Positions 54,659-62,420 of a stretch of DNA of 64,000 nucleotides are shown piece by piece. Source of the stretch: CAYNHF01 sp964397045 (GTDB taxonomy: Bacteria > Actinomycetota > Acidimicrobiia > Spongiisociales > UBA5794); contig CAYNHF010000003.1 of NCBI GenBank assembly GCA_964397045.1, positions 1-64,000 of the forward strand, given 5' to 3'. A model generated the notes under the pieces. It did not search any database. It worked only from the letters and a program-made list of their open reading frames with translations, and was not told the origin of the DNA. The number at the start of each line of letters is the position of its first letter. The stretch's first letter is position 1. A program made the position numbers and the translations under genes.

Positions 54659-55852
54659 ATGACAGAGCAGACCACCGAGAGGATCGCTGCCGTGTGCAGC
54701 CGGGTCCTGCATCAGAACTGGCGCGAGGGCGAACAGGACGGTCGGCACTATGGGTTCACGGCGCCGAGCCCGGGACACTACGACTGGCAGTGGTACTGGG
54801 ACTCTGGCTTCCACTCCATCGTCTGGCGACGTCTCGACCCGGCGCGCTCCCGCCTAGAGCTCGAGACGCTTCTCGACGCGTCGCACGACGGGTTCATCGG
54901 CCACACCACGTTTCTCGGTCGACCGCTGAACCTCGAACGGGCGATCCGGTACAACATCGCAACCCGGAACGCATCCGCAACCAGCACCATCCAACCTCCT
55001 CTGTTGGCATGGGCCTGGTCGATTGCCGTCGGCGACCCAGGACTGGAGCCTCGAATCCACAGCCACCACGAATGGCTCCGCACCCATCGCGATCTCGGAG
55101 GCGACAACCTTCTCTGGCTGGTCCAACCCGATGAGTCCGGTCTGGACGCGTCACCAAAGTTCGATCACGTCTGGGGGAGGAGGGCCCAGGGTCGCCGGCT
55201 GTTTCCCTCGCTCATCCACGCCAACCGCAGGCGCGGGTTTGATGCTCGCCGGATCGCTGCGGACGGTCGGCCGGTCGTGTGTGAGGTCGTGACCAACGTC
55301 GTGTGGTCGTTGTCCGAGCAGGCGCTGGGGAATGCTTCGCCGACCCCCGCCTTGGTAGCGCGCCTGTGGAACGACGACGTCGGACGTTTCCTCGACGACA
55401 CGCGGTCACCCGTGCGGTCGGCCGCCCCGGCCGAGATTCCAATCACGTGGGACACCCTTGCTCCGCTCGCGCTTCCCGACCTGCCGGACGAGATCGGTCA
55501 TCGCCTGATCCAGGAGGTCCTGTTTGCCCCCGGCCGGTTCTGGGGCGGCGTGCCGCTGCCTTCGGTCGCGTTCGACGATCCGGCCCACAGCTCACGGGAC
55601 GACTACTGGGGTTTGCGCAGGCTCTGGCGCGGGCCGAGTTGGGTCAACGCGGCGTGGTTCGTGTGGATGGGCCTGCAGCGACTCGGCTACGAGGCCGCGG
55701 CAGCGGATCTGCGTGATCGACTTGCCGCCGTTGTGCTGCGCGAGGGTCTCCGCGAGTACTACGAGGCCAGAACGGGGGCAGGCATGGGTGCCCGTGATTT
55801 CGGGTGGTCATCGCTGGTGTGGGAGATGGTTGAGCCACTCGACGCCACTTGA
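54659..55852 (+). CDS. GH63/MGH-like glycosidase
   Basis: A 397-residue (alpha/alpha)6-barrel protein. Motifs DWQWYWDSGFHSIVWRR, WGLRRLWRGPSWVNAAWFVW and GARDFGWSSLVWEM are those of the GH63 / mannosylglycerate-hydrolase-like group. Two acidic residues in these blocks could be catalytic. A role in hydrolysing a compatible solute or alpha-glucoside is plausible but unproven. ATG 54659 follows AAGGGGAG. The gene is not linked to sugar transport genes here. Confidence 0.82.
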   Translation: MTEQTTERIAAVCSRVLHQNWREGEQDGRHYGFTAPSPGHYDWQWYWDSGFHSIVWRRLDPARSRLELETLLDASHDGFIGHTTFLGRPLNLERAIRYNIATRNASATSTIQPPLLAWAWSIAVGDPGLEPRIHSHHEWLRTHRDLGGDNLLWLVQPDESGLDASPKFDHVWGRRAQGRRLFPSLIHANRRRGFDARRIAADGRPVVCEVVTNVVWSLSEQALGNASPTPALVARLWNDDVGRFLDDTRSPVRSAAPAEIPITWDTLAPLALPDLPDEIGHRLIQEVLFAPGRFWGGVPLPSVAFDDPAHSSRDDYWGLRRLWRGPSWVNAAWFVWMGLQRLGYEAAAADLRDRLAAVVLREGLREYYEARTGAGMGARDFGWSSLVWEMVEPLDAT

Positions 55853-55880
55853 TGAAGTTGCCGCCAATGGGTTGTCGCCG

Positions 55881-56288
55881 CTAGCCGTCGTCCGGGAAGA
55901 GGCAGAATGGGTGTCCCTCGGGATCCAGCATGACCCGCACGGCTTCTTGCGGCTGGTGGTCGGCCAACTTGGCACCGGCCTCCAGCGCCCACTGCACTCC
56001 AGCTTCGAGATCGTCCACCCCGAAATCGAGGTGCACCATCATCAGCTGCTCCCCCTCGACTGGAGGCCAGGTGGGGGCAACGTAGTGGGGCTCCCACTGG
56101 AACTCGATCTTCTGGTCGCCGTTCGGTGACCGCATGAGCGCCCACCCGTCTTCGGACGGATTGCCCGGTTGCGGGCCCTCGCTCCTCACGATGGGCCAGC
56201 CGAGGAGGCGCTCGTAGAACCTCGCCAGAACAATTGGATTGGCGGCATCGAGCACAGGTCCAGCGAGCCGCATGCCTGGTCTCGTCAC
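55881..56288 (-). CDS. VOC family protein
   Basis: A 135-residue VOC-fold protein (LAGPVLDAANPIVLARFYER, then HLDFGVDDLEAGVQWALEAG and VMLDPEGHPFCLF). The MVHLDFGVDD start of the second module and HPFCLF ending are typical of the glyoxalase-like Glyoxalase_6 group. GTG start at 56288 after GAGAGG. The gene converges with the glycosidase gene 28 bp away. Confidence 0.87.
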   Translation of the reverse strand: MTRPGMRLAGPVLDAANPIVLARFYERLLGWPIVRSEGPQPGNPSEDGWALMRSPNGDQKIEFQWEPHYVAPTWPPVEGEQLMMVHLDFGVDDLEAGVQWALEAGAKLADHQPQEAVRVMLDPEGHPFCLFPDDG

Positions 56289-56468
56289 GATGGTCCTCTC
56301 TGTGGCTCCCGCTACGACTGTACGCGCCTTGAGGCCGCGCCGGCCGACGACACGCTCCGAGCCGCCGAGCTGCGTCGCAGGTTCTGTGGAGCGAACCGGC
56401 GCGCCGCGCCGTCGGCCGCGCGGCAGGCGTCAGAGTGTGTCGATCTTCGTTCGATCCTCTCGGCCTCT

Positions 56469-56474
56469 TAGGCT
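56469..56474 (+). promoter_or_regulatory. Leaderless -10 box TAGGCT
   Basis: TAGGCT ends 6 nt before ATG 56481; no ribosome site. Confidence 0.5.
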
Positions 56475-56480
56475 CATGTC

Positions 56481-56867
56481 ATGGACGCTGAACGATCACC
56501 CGACGTTCCGACTCTGATCGCGGCCACGATCGACTGCGTGGATCTCGAAGCCATGACCCAATTTTGGGGGCGGCTTCTCGACGTCGAGTTCCGCACCATC
56601 GAACACTTCGGGTTCCTGGCACATGCTGCCGACCGCAAGGTCACGATCTGGCTGCAGCAGGTACCTGAAGCGAAGGCAGGCAAGAACCGGGTTCACCTCG
56701 ATCTGGTCGTGGCGGACCTTGACGCGGCCCTGGAGCGAGTCAGATCGCTGGGTGGCGGCGTCGGGGACCGCAGGGACTGGCAGGGATTCGTATGGAATAC
56801 CTGTACTGATCCCGAGGGCAACGTCTTCGACATCATGCATGCGCAACAGCCGGTCGACGGCGAATAG
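56481..56867 (+). CDS. VOC family protein
   Basis: A 128-residue VOC protein (LIAATIDCVDLEAMTQFWGR, then RVHLDLVVADLDAALERVRS and NTCTDPEGNVFDIMHAQ). Glyoxalase_6-like. It likely has no ribosome site and a leaderless mRNA. Confidence 0.87.
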   Translation: MDAERSPDVPTLIAATIDCVDLEAMTQFWGRLLDVEFRTIEHFGFLAHAADRKVTIWLQQVPEAKAGKNRVHLDLVVADLDAALERVRSLGGGVGDRRDWQGFVWNTCTDPEGNVFDIMHAQQPVDGE

Positions 56868-56980
56868 GAGTCCCGGGCCCGTTCACACTGGCTGCGCATA
56901 CCTATCGTCCTTCACTTTCGTGGTGCCTCCGGTGATGTGAGGCGTAGGTTTGGTGGAAAGCGTCGATGAGGAGCGATCGA

Positions 56981-57403
56981 GTGAGCAATGAGCCGTCCCC
57001 GCCCACCGTGACCCAGTTGCGTCTTGTAGTGGAAGCCGAAGACTTCGACGATGCAGTCGGCTTCTACCGAGACGTTCTGGGGCTGCGGGAGGAGTTCTTC
57101 GTTGAGAGTGAAGGGGACGCTCGGGTGATCGCGCTCCAGGCAGGCAGGGCAACGCTCGAGATCATCAACCCGGGTCAGAGGCGCCTGATCGACCAGCTGG
57201 AAGTCGGTAGCGAAGTGAGCCGGCACATTCGGGTTGCCTTCGAGGTGGCAGACGCGAACCTGACGACGGATCGGTTGGTGGCGGCAGGTGCCGAGCTGCT
57301 CGCCGCTCCAACCGAGACGCCGTGGCGTTCGCTCAACTCGAGGTTGGAAGCCCCGGCAGGTTTGCAGATCACCCTGTTCGAGGAACTCGACGCGGCCGAC
57401 TGA
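56981..57403 (+). CDS. VOC family protein
   Basis: A 140-residue VOC protein (TQLRLVVEAEDFDDAVGFYR, then ALQAGRATLEIINPGQ and IRVAFEVADANLTTDRLVAA). The GTG at 56981 lies 8 nt after GAGGAG; the ATG at 56966 overlaps that site, so the shorter form is chosen. Same strand as the VOC gene upstream, 113 bp away. Confidence 0.85.
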   Translation: MSNEPSPPTVTQLRLVVEAEDFDDAVGFYRDVLGLREEFFVESEGDARVIALQAGRATLEIINPGQRRLIDQLEVGSEVSRHIRVAFEVADANLTTDRLVAAGAELLAAPTETPWRSLNSRLEAPAGLQITLFEELDAAD

Positions 57404-57513
57404 TCCGGCGGCAACGGCGATCTGCCAGGTGTTGCACTGCGAGGTCCGGCCGAAGGACTCTTGCGGATGGGCCCTTCCGGAGCGAAGGTCAGGGTGACTC
57501 CGGACGGTGAACC

Positions 57514-59421
57514 ATGGGAGATGATCAGGTAACGATCGATCCGCGGTTCCATCCGCCCCCGGACCGGGGAGGAAGGGCGGTCTGGGTCGCAATCGCCGCG
57601 GCGGCCGTTGTCGCGGTTGCATTTGGGACCCTGCTGAGCTCCGCGACGTCCGTCGAGTCAGATGAGTCGCACGCAGCCAGTTCAACCCAGACCTTCCCGG
57701 CTGCCACGACGTCGCCGGCCGCATCGAGCGTTTCCTCGGCTCGGCCGAACGCTCCACTGGCAGCCCTGGAGATGCCGCTGTCAGATGCAGTGCCTGGCTT
57801 CACCGACGCGATCGCGTTGTTGACGACGCCTCCAGATGGGTTCAACGTTATGCGCTGGAGCCCGGATGAGTACAGAACACGCGTCGTCCTGTCTCTCGAG
57901 CGCGACGACGCTCCGTCTAGTGGGTCATGGCCTGTGGGGCTGGACGCCTCCGGCCAGTGGTTCGCCCAGGGTCTTTCCGACGGGATCTTGACCGTCCATC
58001 CCGTGGCTGATGCCGGGGATCGGTTGGTGCAACCTGAGGCCATCGGACTCCACGTTCAATCGGTTGCCTGGCATGACACCGAACCCGGCTTGCTCGCATG
58101 GGTGGAGTGTCCCCGATCCTCGAGCGGGTCGGCCGACCTCTACACCCTGGACGTCGCAGATGACACCGCAGATCGAGTACTCGTGCGCTCCTTCGAGGGG
58201 GCCTGTCGAGAGGGCGCGTGGGGGGACGAGTCGACCGTGTGGGTCGAGAGGTCGACCAGCGGTGGCGGCTTCCTGATAAGGGCAGACGAGGAGGACACCC
58301 CTAAGTGGATCCTTGTCGGCACCGACGGCACAGGGACCTCGATCGACTTTGATTCCACCGTGCCGGTTGAAGCTCCCGAAGGTGAGCCTGTGAATCCCGG
58401 GCCGAGTCTCGCGGAGGACGAGTCCCTATGGGAGACAACCTTTTCGCCAGACTGGCGTCTCGCGGCCCTGATCGTTGGGTCCGACCGCGACGAGCCCGGC
58501 TCGAAACTCCGCATCGTGCAAGCGGCGACCGGCGACGCAATCGCGGAGTTCGCCGAACCCGGCTCCGAACTGATCACCATGGCGTGGTCTACCAACGGCC
58601 GCTTCCTGGTCTACGAATCCTGGAACTTCGATTCCGGACCGGGGGCTCTGGTCTTCTACGACACCGCCACCAACACGACCACGACAGTCCCACTATCCGA
58701 GATCGTGGACGAAATCAGAACCGACATTGGCCTGCCGCCGGTCTGGGCAATGGACGGCTCGAAGGTCAATCGGGCAGATGTGGATGCCGCAACCATCAGC
58801 CCCAGCTCCAACCCGACCCTCGTCCCATCGGCCGAAGGCGACGCGTCGCTGGACACCTCGATGCTCCGGCTCACGGTGGGAGTCAGGACTACAGCGCCGG
58901 ACAACCCGCGACTTGACTTCCTCAACACCATATGCGACGAGTCTTGCTACCGCGACGCGGTTGTGGTCGCCCCGGAAGGGGGACGACGTGGAACCTGGTT
59001 GGCGGATACTCCGTTTCATGTGCGACACGGTTTTGTCAACGAAGGCGAGGAACCACTCGGACCAAGCTTCGAGGTCGTCCTGTTTGTGACCCGCCGCAAT
59101 GGTGTCACGCTGGCCGGCGATGGCTATACGTTGAACCACATGTATCGATTCTCGTCGGATTATGTCCTGCACGGCGTCACCAACCAGTGCGGGCCGGGCT
59201 ATTGGGATCAGACGCAGGCCGAAACGTGCGAGTGGTTCGTCCACGACTTCCCCGCCGGCCTTCCGGAGGGCAGATACGACATCTGGGCCGAATGGATTGC
59301 GCCGTGCTCGGCCTGGCTGGATCTCGAACTTATCGAAACCTGTCTCGACCCAACGCTGCCGATGACCCGATTTGCCTCGTCGGTGAACATGCCGTTCTCC
59401 GCCAGCGACTCCGAGGACTGA
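57514..59421 (+). CDS. Membrane-anchored beta-propeller-like protein
   Basis: A 635-residue protein with a short cytoplasmic N-terminus, one membrane helix (AVWVAIAAAAVVAVAFGTLL), a Ser/Thr/Ala-rich linker (about 45-80) and a TolB/WD40-like repeat region (for example WSTNGRFLVYESWNF). A C-terminal beta-rich, Cys-containing domain closes it (for example TICDESCYRDA and CEWFVHDFPAGLPEGRYDIW). No family could be named. The exposed domain probably binds protein or polymer. ATG 57514. Confidence 0.75.
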   Translation: MGDDQVTIDPRFHPPPDRGGRAVWVAIAAAAVVAVAFGTLLSSATSVESDESHAASSTQTFPAATTSPAASSVSSARPNAPLAALEMPLSDAVPGFTDAIALLTTPPDGFNVMRWSPDEYRTRVVLSLERDDAPSSGSWPVGLDASGQWFAQGLSDGILTVHPVADAGDRLVQPEAIGLHVQSVAWHDTEPGLLAWVECPRSSSGSADLYTLDVADDTADRVLVRSFEGACREGAWGDESTVWVERSTSGGGFLIRADEEDTPKWILVGTDGTGTSIDFDSTVPVEAPEGEPVNPGPSLAEDESLWETTFSPDWRLAALIVGSDRDEPGSKLRIVQAATGDAIAEFAEPGSELITMAWSTNGRFLVYESWNFDSGPGALVFYDTATNTTTTVPLSEIVDEIRTDIGLPPVWAMDGSKVNRADVDAATISPSSNPTLVPSAEGDASLDTSMLRLTVGVRTTAPDNPRLDFLNTICDESCYRDAVVVAPEGGRRGTWLADTPFHVRHGFVNEGEEPLGPSFEVVLFVTRRNGVTLAGDGYTLNHMYRFSSDYVLHGVTNQCGPGYWDQTQAETCEWFVHDFPAGLPEGRYDIWAEWIAPCSAWLDLELIETCLDPTLPMTRFASSVNMPFSASDSED

Positions 59422-59425
59422 CCAG

Positions 59426-59440
59426 GGGACCACAGGTCCC
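59426..59440 (+). terminator. GGGACC-ACA-GGTCCC hairpin
   Basis: Perfect 6-bp stem with a 3-nt loop, 4 bp after the stop of the propeller-like protein. No T-run. Confidence 0.4.
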
Positions 59441-59527
59441 ACCCAGGCCACCTTCGGATGGCGTGACTCGGCCCGAAGTCACGGATTTCGATGATGGAGC
59501 CCATGCCGGCGCCTCAGGGCATCTCGA

Positions 59528-59533
59528 TAGGGT
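59528..59533 (+). promoter_or_regulatory. Leaderless -10 box TAGGGT
   Basis: TAGGGT ends 6 nt before ATG 59540; no ribosome site. Confidence 0.5.
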
Positions 59534-59539
59534 GCCGGG

Positions 59540-60607
59540 ATGGCCGTTCCCGAGGACTACCGGTTGGTGACCGCGCAGTGGCTCACCCATGCGCTGCGGG
59601 CAGGCGGGATTGGTGACGAGGCGGTTGTCACCTCATTTCGGGCAGAGCGACTGGGTGAGGAACAAGGCTTCACCGGTGCCCTGGCACGCCTCGATCTCAC
59701 CTACGCTCATCCGGTTGAGGGTGCCCCGTCTTCTCTCGTTGCCAAACTCAGCCCGCCACTCTCGGATCTCGACGTGGGTCGCCGTGAGGTTGCGTTCTAC
59801 GAGGAGATCGCTTCCGGTCGGCAGTTGCCCGTACCCATCTGCTACTACGGCGAGGTCGACCCCGATAGCGGAGCCGGAGTCCTGCTCCTCGAGGACCTGA
59901 GTCATCTGCGAGGTGTGAACTTCCTGGACGGCTGCACGCCGGATGAGGCTGAAGCCGCAGTGCTGGGTCTGGCGGCGATCCATGCCGCGTGGTGGAACGA
60001 TCCCGCCCTGGAGACTCTGGATTGGGCGTTCTCGCTGGCAGGCAGTTCATTCCCCGACTGGTGGGCCCGCTACCCACAAAAGGTCGAGCTGTTGTTGCCC
60101 GGTATCGCTCTACCCGCATCCTTCGTGGACTTCGGAGAACGGTTTGCGACGGACATGCCGCTGGTTCTCGAGCAGCTCGAGGGCCGACCTTTCACCGTGA
60201 TTCACCGAGACATCCACGTCGACAATCTCCTGTTTGGATCGCGGCCCGAAGATCCGGCAGCGGTCTTGATCGATTGGCAGCTTGCCGGAGTCGGGAAGGG
60301 GGTCAGCGACGTCGCTTTCCTGCTGATGAGTTCGCTATCTCCGGCTGATCGGCGGACCTCAGAACGCAGGCTGGTGAGTCGTTATCACAACCGCCTTGGC
60401 GAACTGGGCGTGGTCGCGTATTCATTGGAGCAGTGCTGGGCGGACTACGTAGTCTCAGCCGCCGGAAGACTCTTCATCACGGTCGCGGCAACCGTTCTGC
60501 TGGACAACTCGACTGCTCACCAGAAGGAGTGGCGACGCGTCGACCTCGAACGCCTTGCTGCGTTTGTGGAAGATCACCTGCCGGGCGAGGCGATCGACCT
60601 TCGCTAG
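59540..60607 (+). CDS. Aminoglycoside-phosphotransferase-like kinase
   Basis: A 355-residue protein-kinase-fold small-molecule kinase. Brenner motif VIHRDIHVDNLLF (His222, Asp224, Asn229) and the metal site LIDWQLAG (Asp245) are intact. LLLEDLSHLRGVNF and the late helix are close to the EcKinase/CHK-like group. It could phosphorylate choline, macrolide-like or other hydroxylated compounds; the substrate is unknown. The gene follows a TAGGGT box and probably has a leaderless mRNA. Confidence 0.87.
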   Translation: MAVPEDYRLVTAQWLTHALRAGGIGDEAVVTSFRAERLGEEQGFTGALARLDLTYAHPVEGAPSSLVAKLSPPLSDLDVGRREVAFYEEIASGRQLPVPICYYGEVDPDSGAGVLLLEDLSHLRGVNFLDGCTPDEAEAAVLGLAAIHAAWWNDPALETLDWAFSLAGSSFPDWWARYPQKVELLLPGIALPASFVDFGERFATDMPLVLEQLEGRPFTVIHRDIHVDNLLFGSRPEDPAAVLIDWQLAGVGKGVSDVAFLLMSSLSPADRRTSERRLVSRYHNRLGELGVVAYSLEQCWADYVVSAAGRLFITVAATVLLDNSTAHQKEWRRVDLERLAAFVEDHLPGEAIDLR

Positions 60608-60669
60608 CGGTGGTTGAGTGTCGGCCCTCGCCCACACCGTGATAGCAGCCTTACCAGTGACGAGCCCTT

Positions 60670-60718
60670 CACCGAGACGCCGCAGCGCCTCGGTGCGCTT
60701 CGCGGAAACGGCCGCGAA
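60670..60718. repeat. Two adjacent hairpins
   Basis: The first is CACCGAG...CTCGGTG at 60670-60695 with inner CGC/GCG pairs. The second is TTCGCGG-AAACGG-CCGCGAA at 60699-60718. They may end transcription of the kinase gene 62 bp upstream, or be a repeat remnant. Confidence 0.5.
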
Positions 60719-60759
60719 AACACCGCCCCCGTTCCGTCGGCAATGAGAAGCCCAGCATG

Positions 60760-61008
60760 TGCCGCCTCGGGTCGCTGGTCTGGCGGGTTCGGGTCGGCGA
60801 GTACTGTTGGCTATTGGGATCCACCGAAGCGTTCGTCTTCGCGACATCGATTCTGCGGTTGCACGATCTCCGGTTTGCCACCACCTTCCACGAGGTCGGG
60901 TTCCACGTCGATCGATTCGATTCCAGCTACGGCATCGTCTGTCTGGCGGGAAGGGAACTGTTCCATGTCGACTCAAGAGATCGAGGGCTGGGTCAACCCA
61001 AGGTATGA
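60760..61008 (+). pseudogene. Truncated VOC-like fragment
   Basis: TSILRLHDLRFATTFHEVGF, followed by HVDRFDSSYGIVCLAGRELFH, looks like the first module of a VOC protein. The second module is missing, since the frame stops 3 codons after VDSRDRGLGQ. No convincing start codon. Probably a relic. Confidence 0.45.
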
Positions 61009-61056
61009 GACTGCCCGCCGTGCCCCTACACTCGGCCACCGACTAGGAGGTCAACC

Positions 61057-61251
61057 ATGGCAACAGGAACCGTCAAATTCTTCAATGATCAGAAGGGCTT
61101 CGGCTTCATCACCCCAGCGGACGGCGCCGACGTGTTCGTCCACGTCTCGAACGTCGAGCCCGGCAGCGTCCTCACCGAGGGCACTCGTGTTGAGTACGAG
61201 ACCGCGGAAGGTCGCAAGGGCCCAGAAGCGATCAACGTACGAGCCGTCTGA
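61057..61251 (+). CDS. Cold shock protein, CspA family
   Basis: A 64-residue cold-shock-domain protein. RNP1-like KGFGFIT and RNP2-like VFVHVS are intact (TGTVKFFNDQKGFGFITPAD, then DVFVHVSNVE). It binds single-stranded nucleic acid and acts as an RNA chaperone. ATG 61057 lies 6 nt after AGGAGGT. The next gene starts 3 bp after the stop, so they form an operon. Confidence 0.95.
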   Translation: MATGTVKFFNDQKGFGFITPADGADVFVHVSNVEPGSVLTEGTRVEYETAEGRKGPEAINVRAV

Positions 61252-61253
61252 CG

Positions 61254-61505
61254 TTGGCGCGTGGACGCGAAGGAGTAGCGAAGCGCGCCAGGGAACGTGC
61301 TCGCCAGGAAAAACAAGAGGCGAAGCGGCAGAAACGGTGGAATCCCGAAGCAACGGACGACGCGGCTGAGGCGCCGGACGAGGCTGCACTCATGGAGGAG
61401 TTTCGGGAACTGAGCGAGCGCCACGCCGGCGGCCTGGTATCAAACGATGACTACGCCGAGGAGCGGAGCCGCATATTCGGTGAGCTGGGCATCGACGTCG
61501 ACTGA
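61254..61505 (+). CDS. SHOCT-like small protein linked to CspA
   Basis: An 83-residue very charged protein: Arg/Lys-rich helix (GVAKRARERARQEKQEAKRQ), then an acidic hinge and a SHOCT-like C-terminus (ALMEEFRELSERHAGGLVSN, then YAEERSRIFGELGI). The TTG start (61254) directly follows the cspA-type stop. Such partners are frequent after actinobacterial cold-shock genes; the role is unknown. Confidence 0.75.
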   Translation: MARGREGVAKRARERARQEKQEAKRQKRWNPEATDDAAEAPDEAALMEEFRELSERHAGGLVSNDDYAEERSRIFGELGIDVD

Positions 61506-61672
61506 CGTTCGCCCAGGTTCGCTACGTCGCAACTCTGGGTCGACCCCACTTTGCGAGGGGTGAGCCGGGTCGATCCGACCCAATGACTTCCACGCAGCCC
61601 ACCACCGGGTGGTCGGCCGGGCACAGTTCTGGATGGCGGCCCCGTTGGGATTCCTCCGAAGACGGATCCGCC

Positions 61673-61678
61673 TAGCCT
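61673..61678 (+). promoter_or_regulatory. Leaderless -10 box TAGCCT
   Basis: TAGCCT ends 6 nt before ATG 61685 of the selenoprotein candidate; no ribosome site. Confidence 0.5.
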
Positions 61679-61684
61679 TGGGCC

Positions 61685-62362
61685 ATGACGTCACCCGACT
61701 TCACGCTGCTCGACCAGGCCGGCGAACCGTGGACCCTCTCTGATCACCGCGGTCATGGCGTGGTGCTGCTCTTCCTGCGCGGAGATTGGTGACCGTACTG
61801 CAACGGCCAGCTGGTCAGCGTGGCACTGCGACACAACAAATTCCTGGATGCGGGTGCGGTAGTCGCCGCAATCGACGTCGACTCGACGGGTGAACATGCG
61901 GCGATGGTCGAGAAGCTCAACCTGCCGTTTCCCATGCTGTCCGATCCCGACCGGGCGCTGGCGATCGGCCCGTACGGCTTGATGAATGGGCAGGACCCTC
62001 GTGGCCTCGCCATCCCCGCAACGATCCTCATCGACCCGGAGGGGAAAGAGGTCTTGCGGTTGGTGAGCCGCGATTTTGCCGACCGCCCATTTGAAGGCCT
62101 GGTCCTAGAGCACCTGGCAGGCTTGGCACTCGACCCAGCACAGCAAGCGCTACCCGCGCCGGGTGACCCGCAGCCGGGGCCGAAGGCGATGCCGTTCGGT
62201 GAACTGCGCAGCTACTTCCGGGGAGCCAAGTTTGGCGGCAAGGCGGTGGGTCTGCGCGCGGGGGCTACGGACGAATGGGAGCAGTTCGGCCTGCTGATGG
62301 ACCACTACATGGAAGATGTCACGGCCATGTACCGCATCATCCGTGACCGTGACTCGAACTGA
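61685..62362 (+). CDS. Peroxiredoxin-like selenoprotein (UGA = Sec36)
   Basis: A 225-codon AhpC/TSA redoxin. The N-terminus (MTSPDFTLLDQAGEPWTLSD, then HGVVLLFLRGDW) and C-terminal part (LPFPMLSDPDRALAIGPYGL, then PATILIDPEGKEVLRLV) are typical. Codon 36 is TGA (61790-61792), in the context RGDW-TGA-PYCNGQL, where relatives have WCPYC. Thus the peroxidatic residue would be selenocysteine, with Cys39 as partner. A 7-bp stem with a GGUC loop follows. A plain reading would split it at the TGA and start at 61820, losing the active site. It would reduce peroxides in the cytoplasm. A nonsense mutation is the alternative. Confidence 0.8.
61806..61824 (+). promoter_or_regulatory. SECIS-like hairpin
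   Basis: GCCAGCT-GGTC-AGC-G-TGGC: seven base pairs with one bulged G and the apical loop GGUC, starting 13 nt after the UGA; the loop lies 20 nt after it. Bacterial SECIS elements sit within the coding region at this distance and carry G/U in the apical loop (as in fdhF, whose loop contains GGUC). Confidence 0.6.
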
Positions 62363-62420
62363 ATCGACGAGACCGGTCAGTTAGCCTCTCGTGCGACGGA
62401 GCAGAACGGGAGCTACCGCC

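Larger units (their letters stand above)
60608..61056. other. 449-bp gap with hairpins and VOC relic
   Basis: Contains two strong hairpins (60670-60718) and a fragment of a VOC gene (60760-61008), then the AGGAGGT ribosome site of the cold-shock gene. Confidence 0.5.

Noticed and set aside
61790..61817. Hairpin UGACC...GGUCA directly at the UGA as the SECIS element
   Set aside because: Its apical loop would be only about 9 nt from the UGA, closer than known bacterial SECIS elements. The 61806-61824 stem with a GGUC loop fits better; the two are mutually exclusive.
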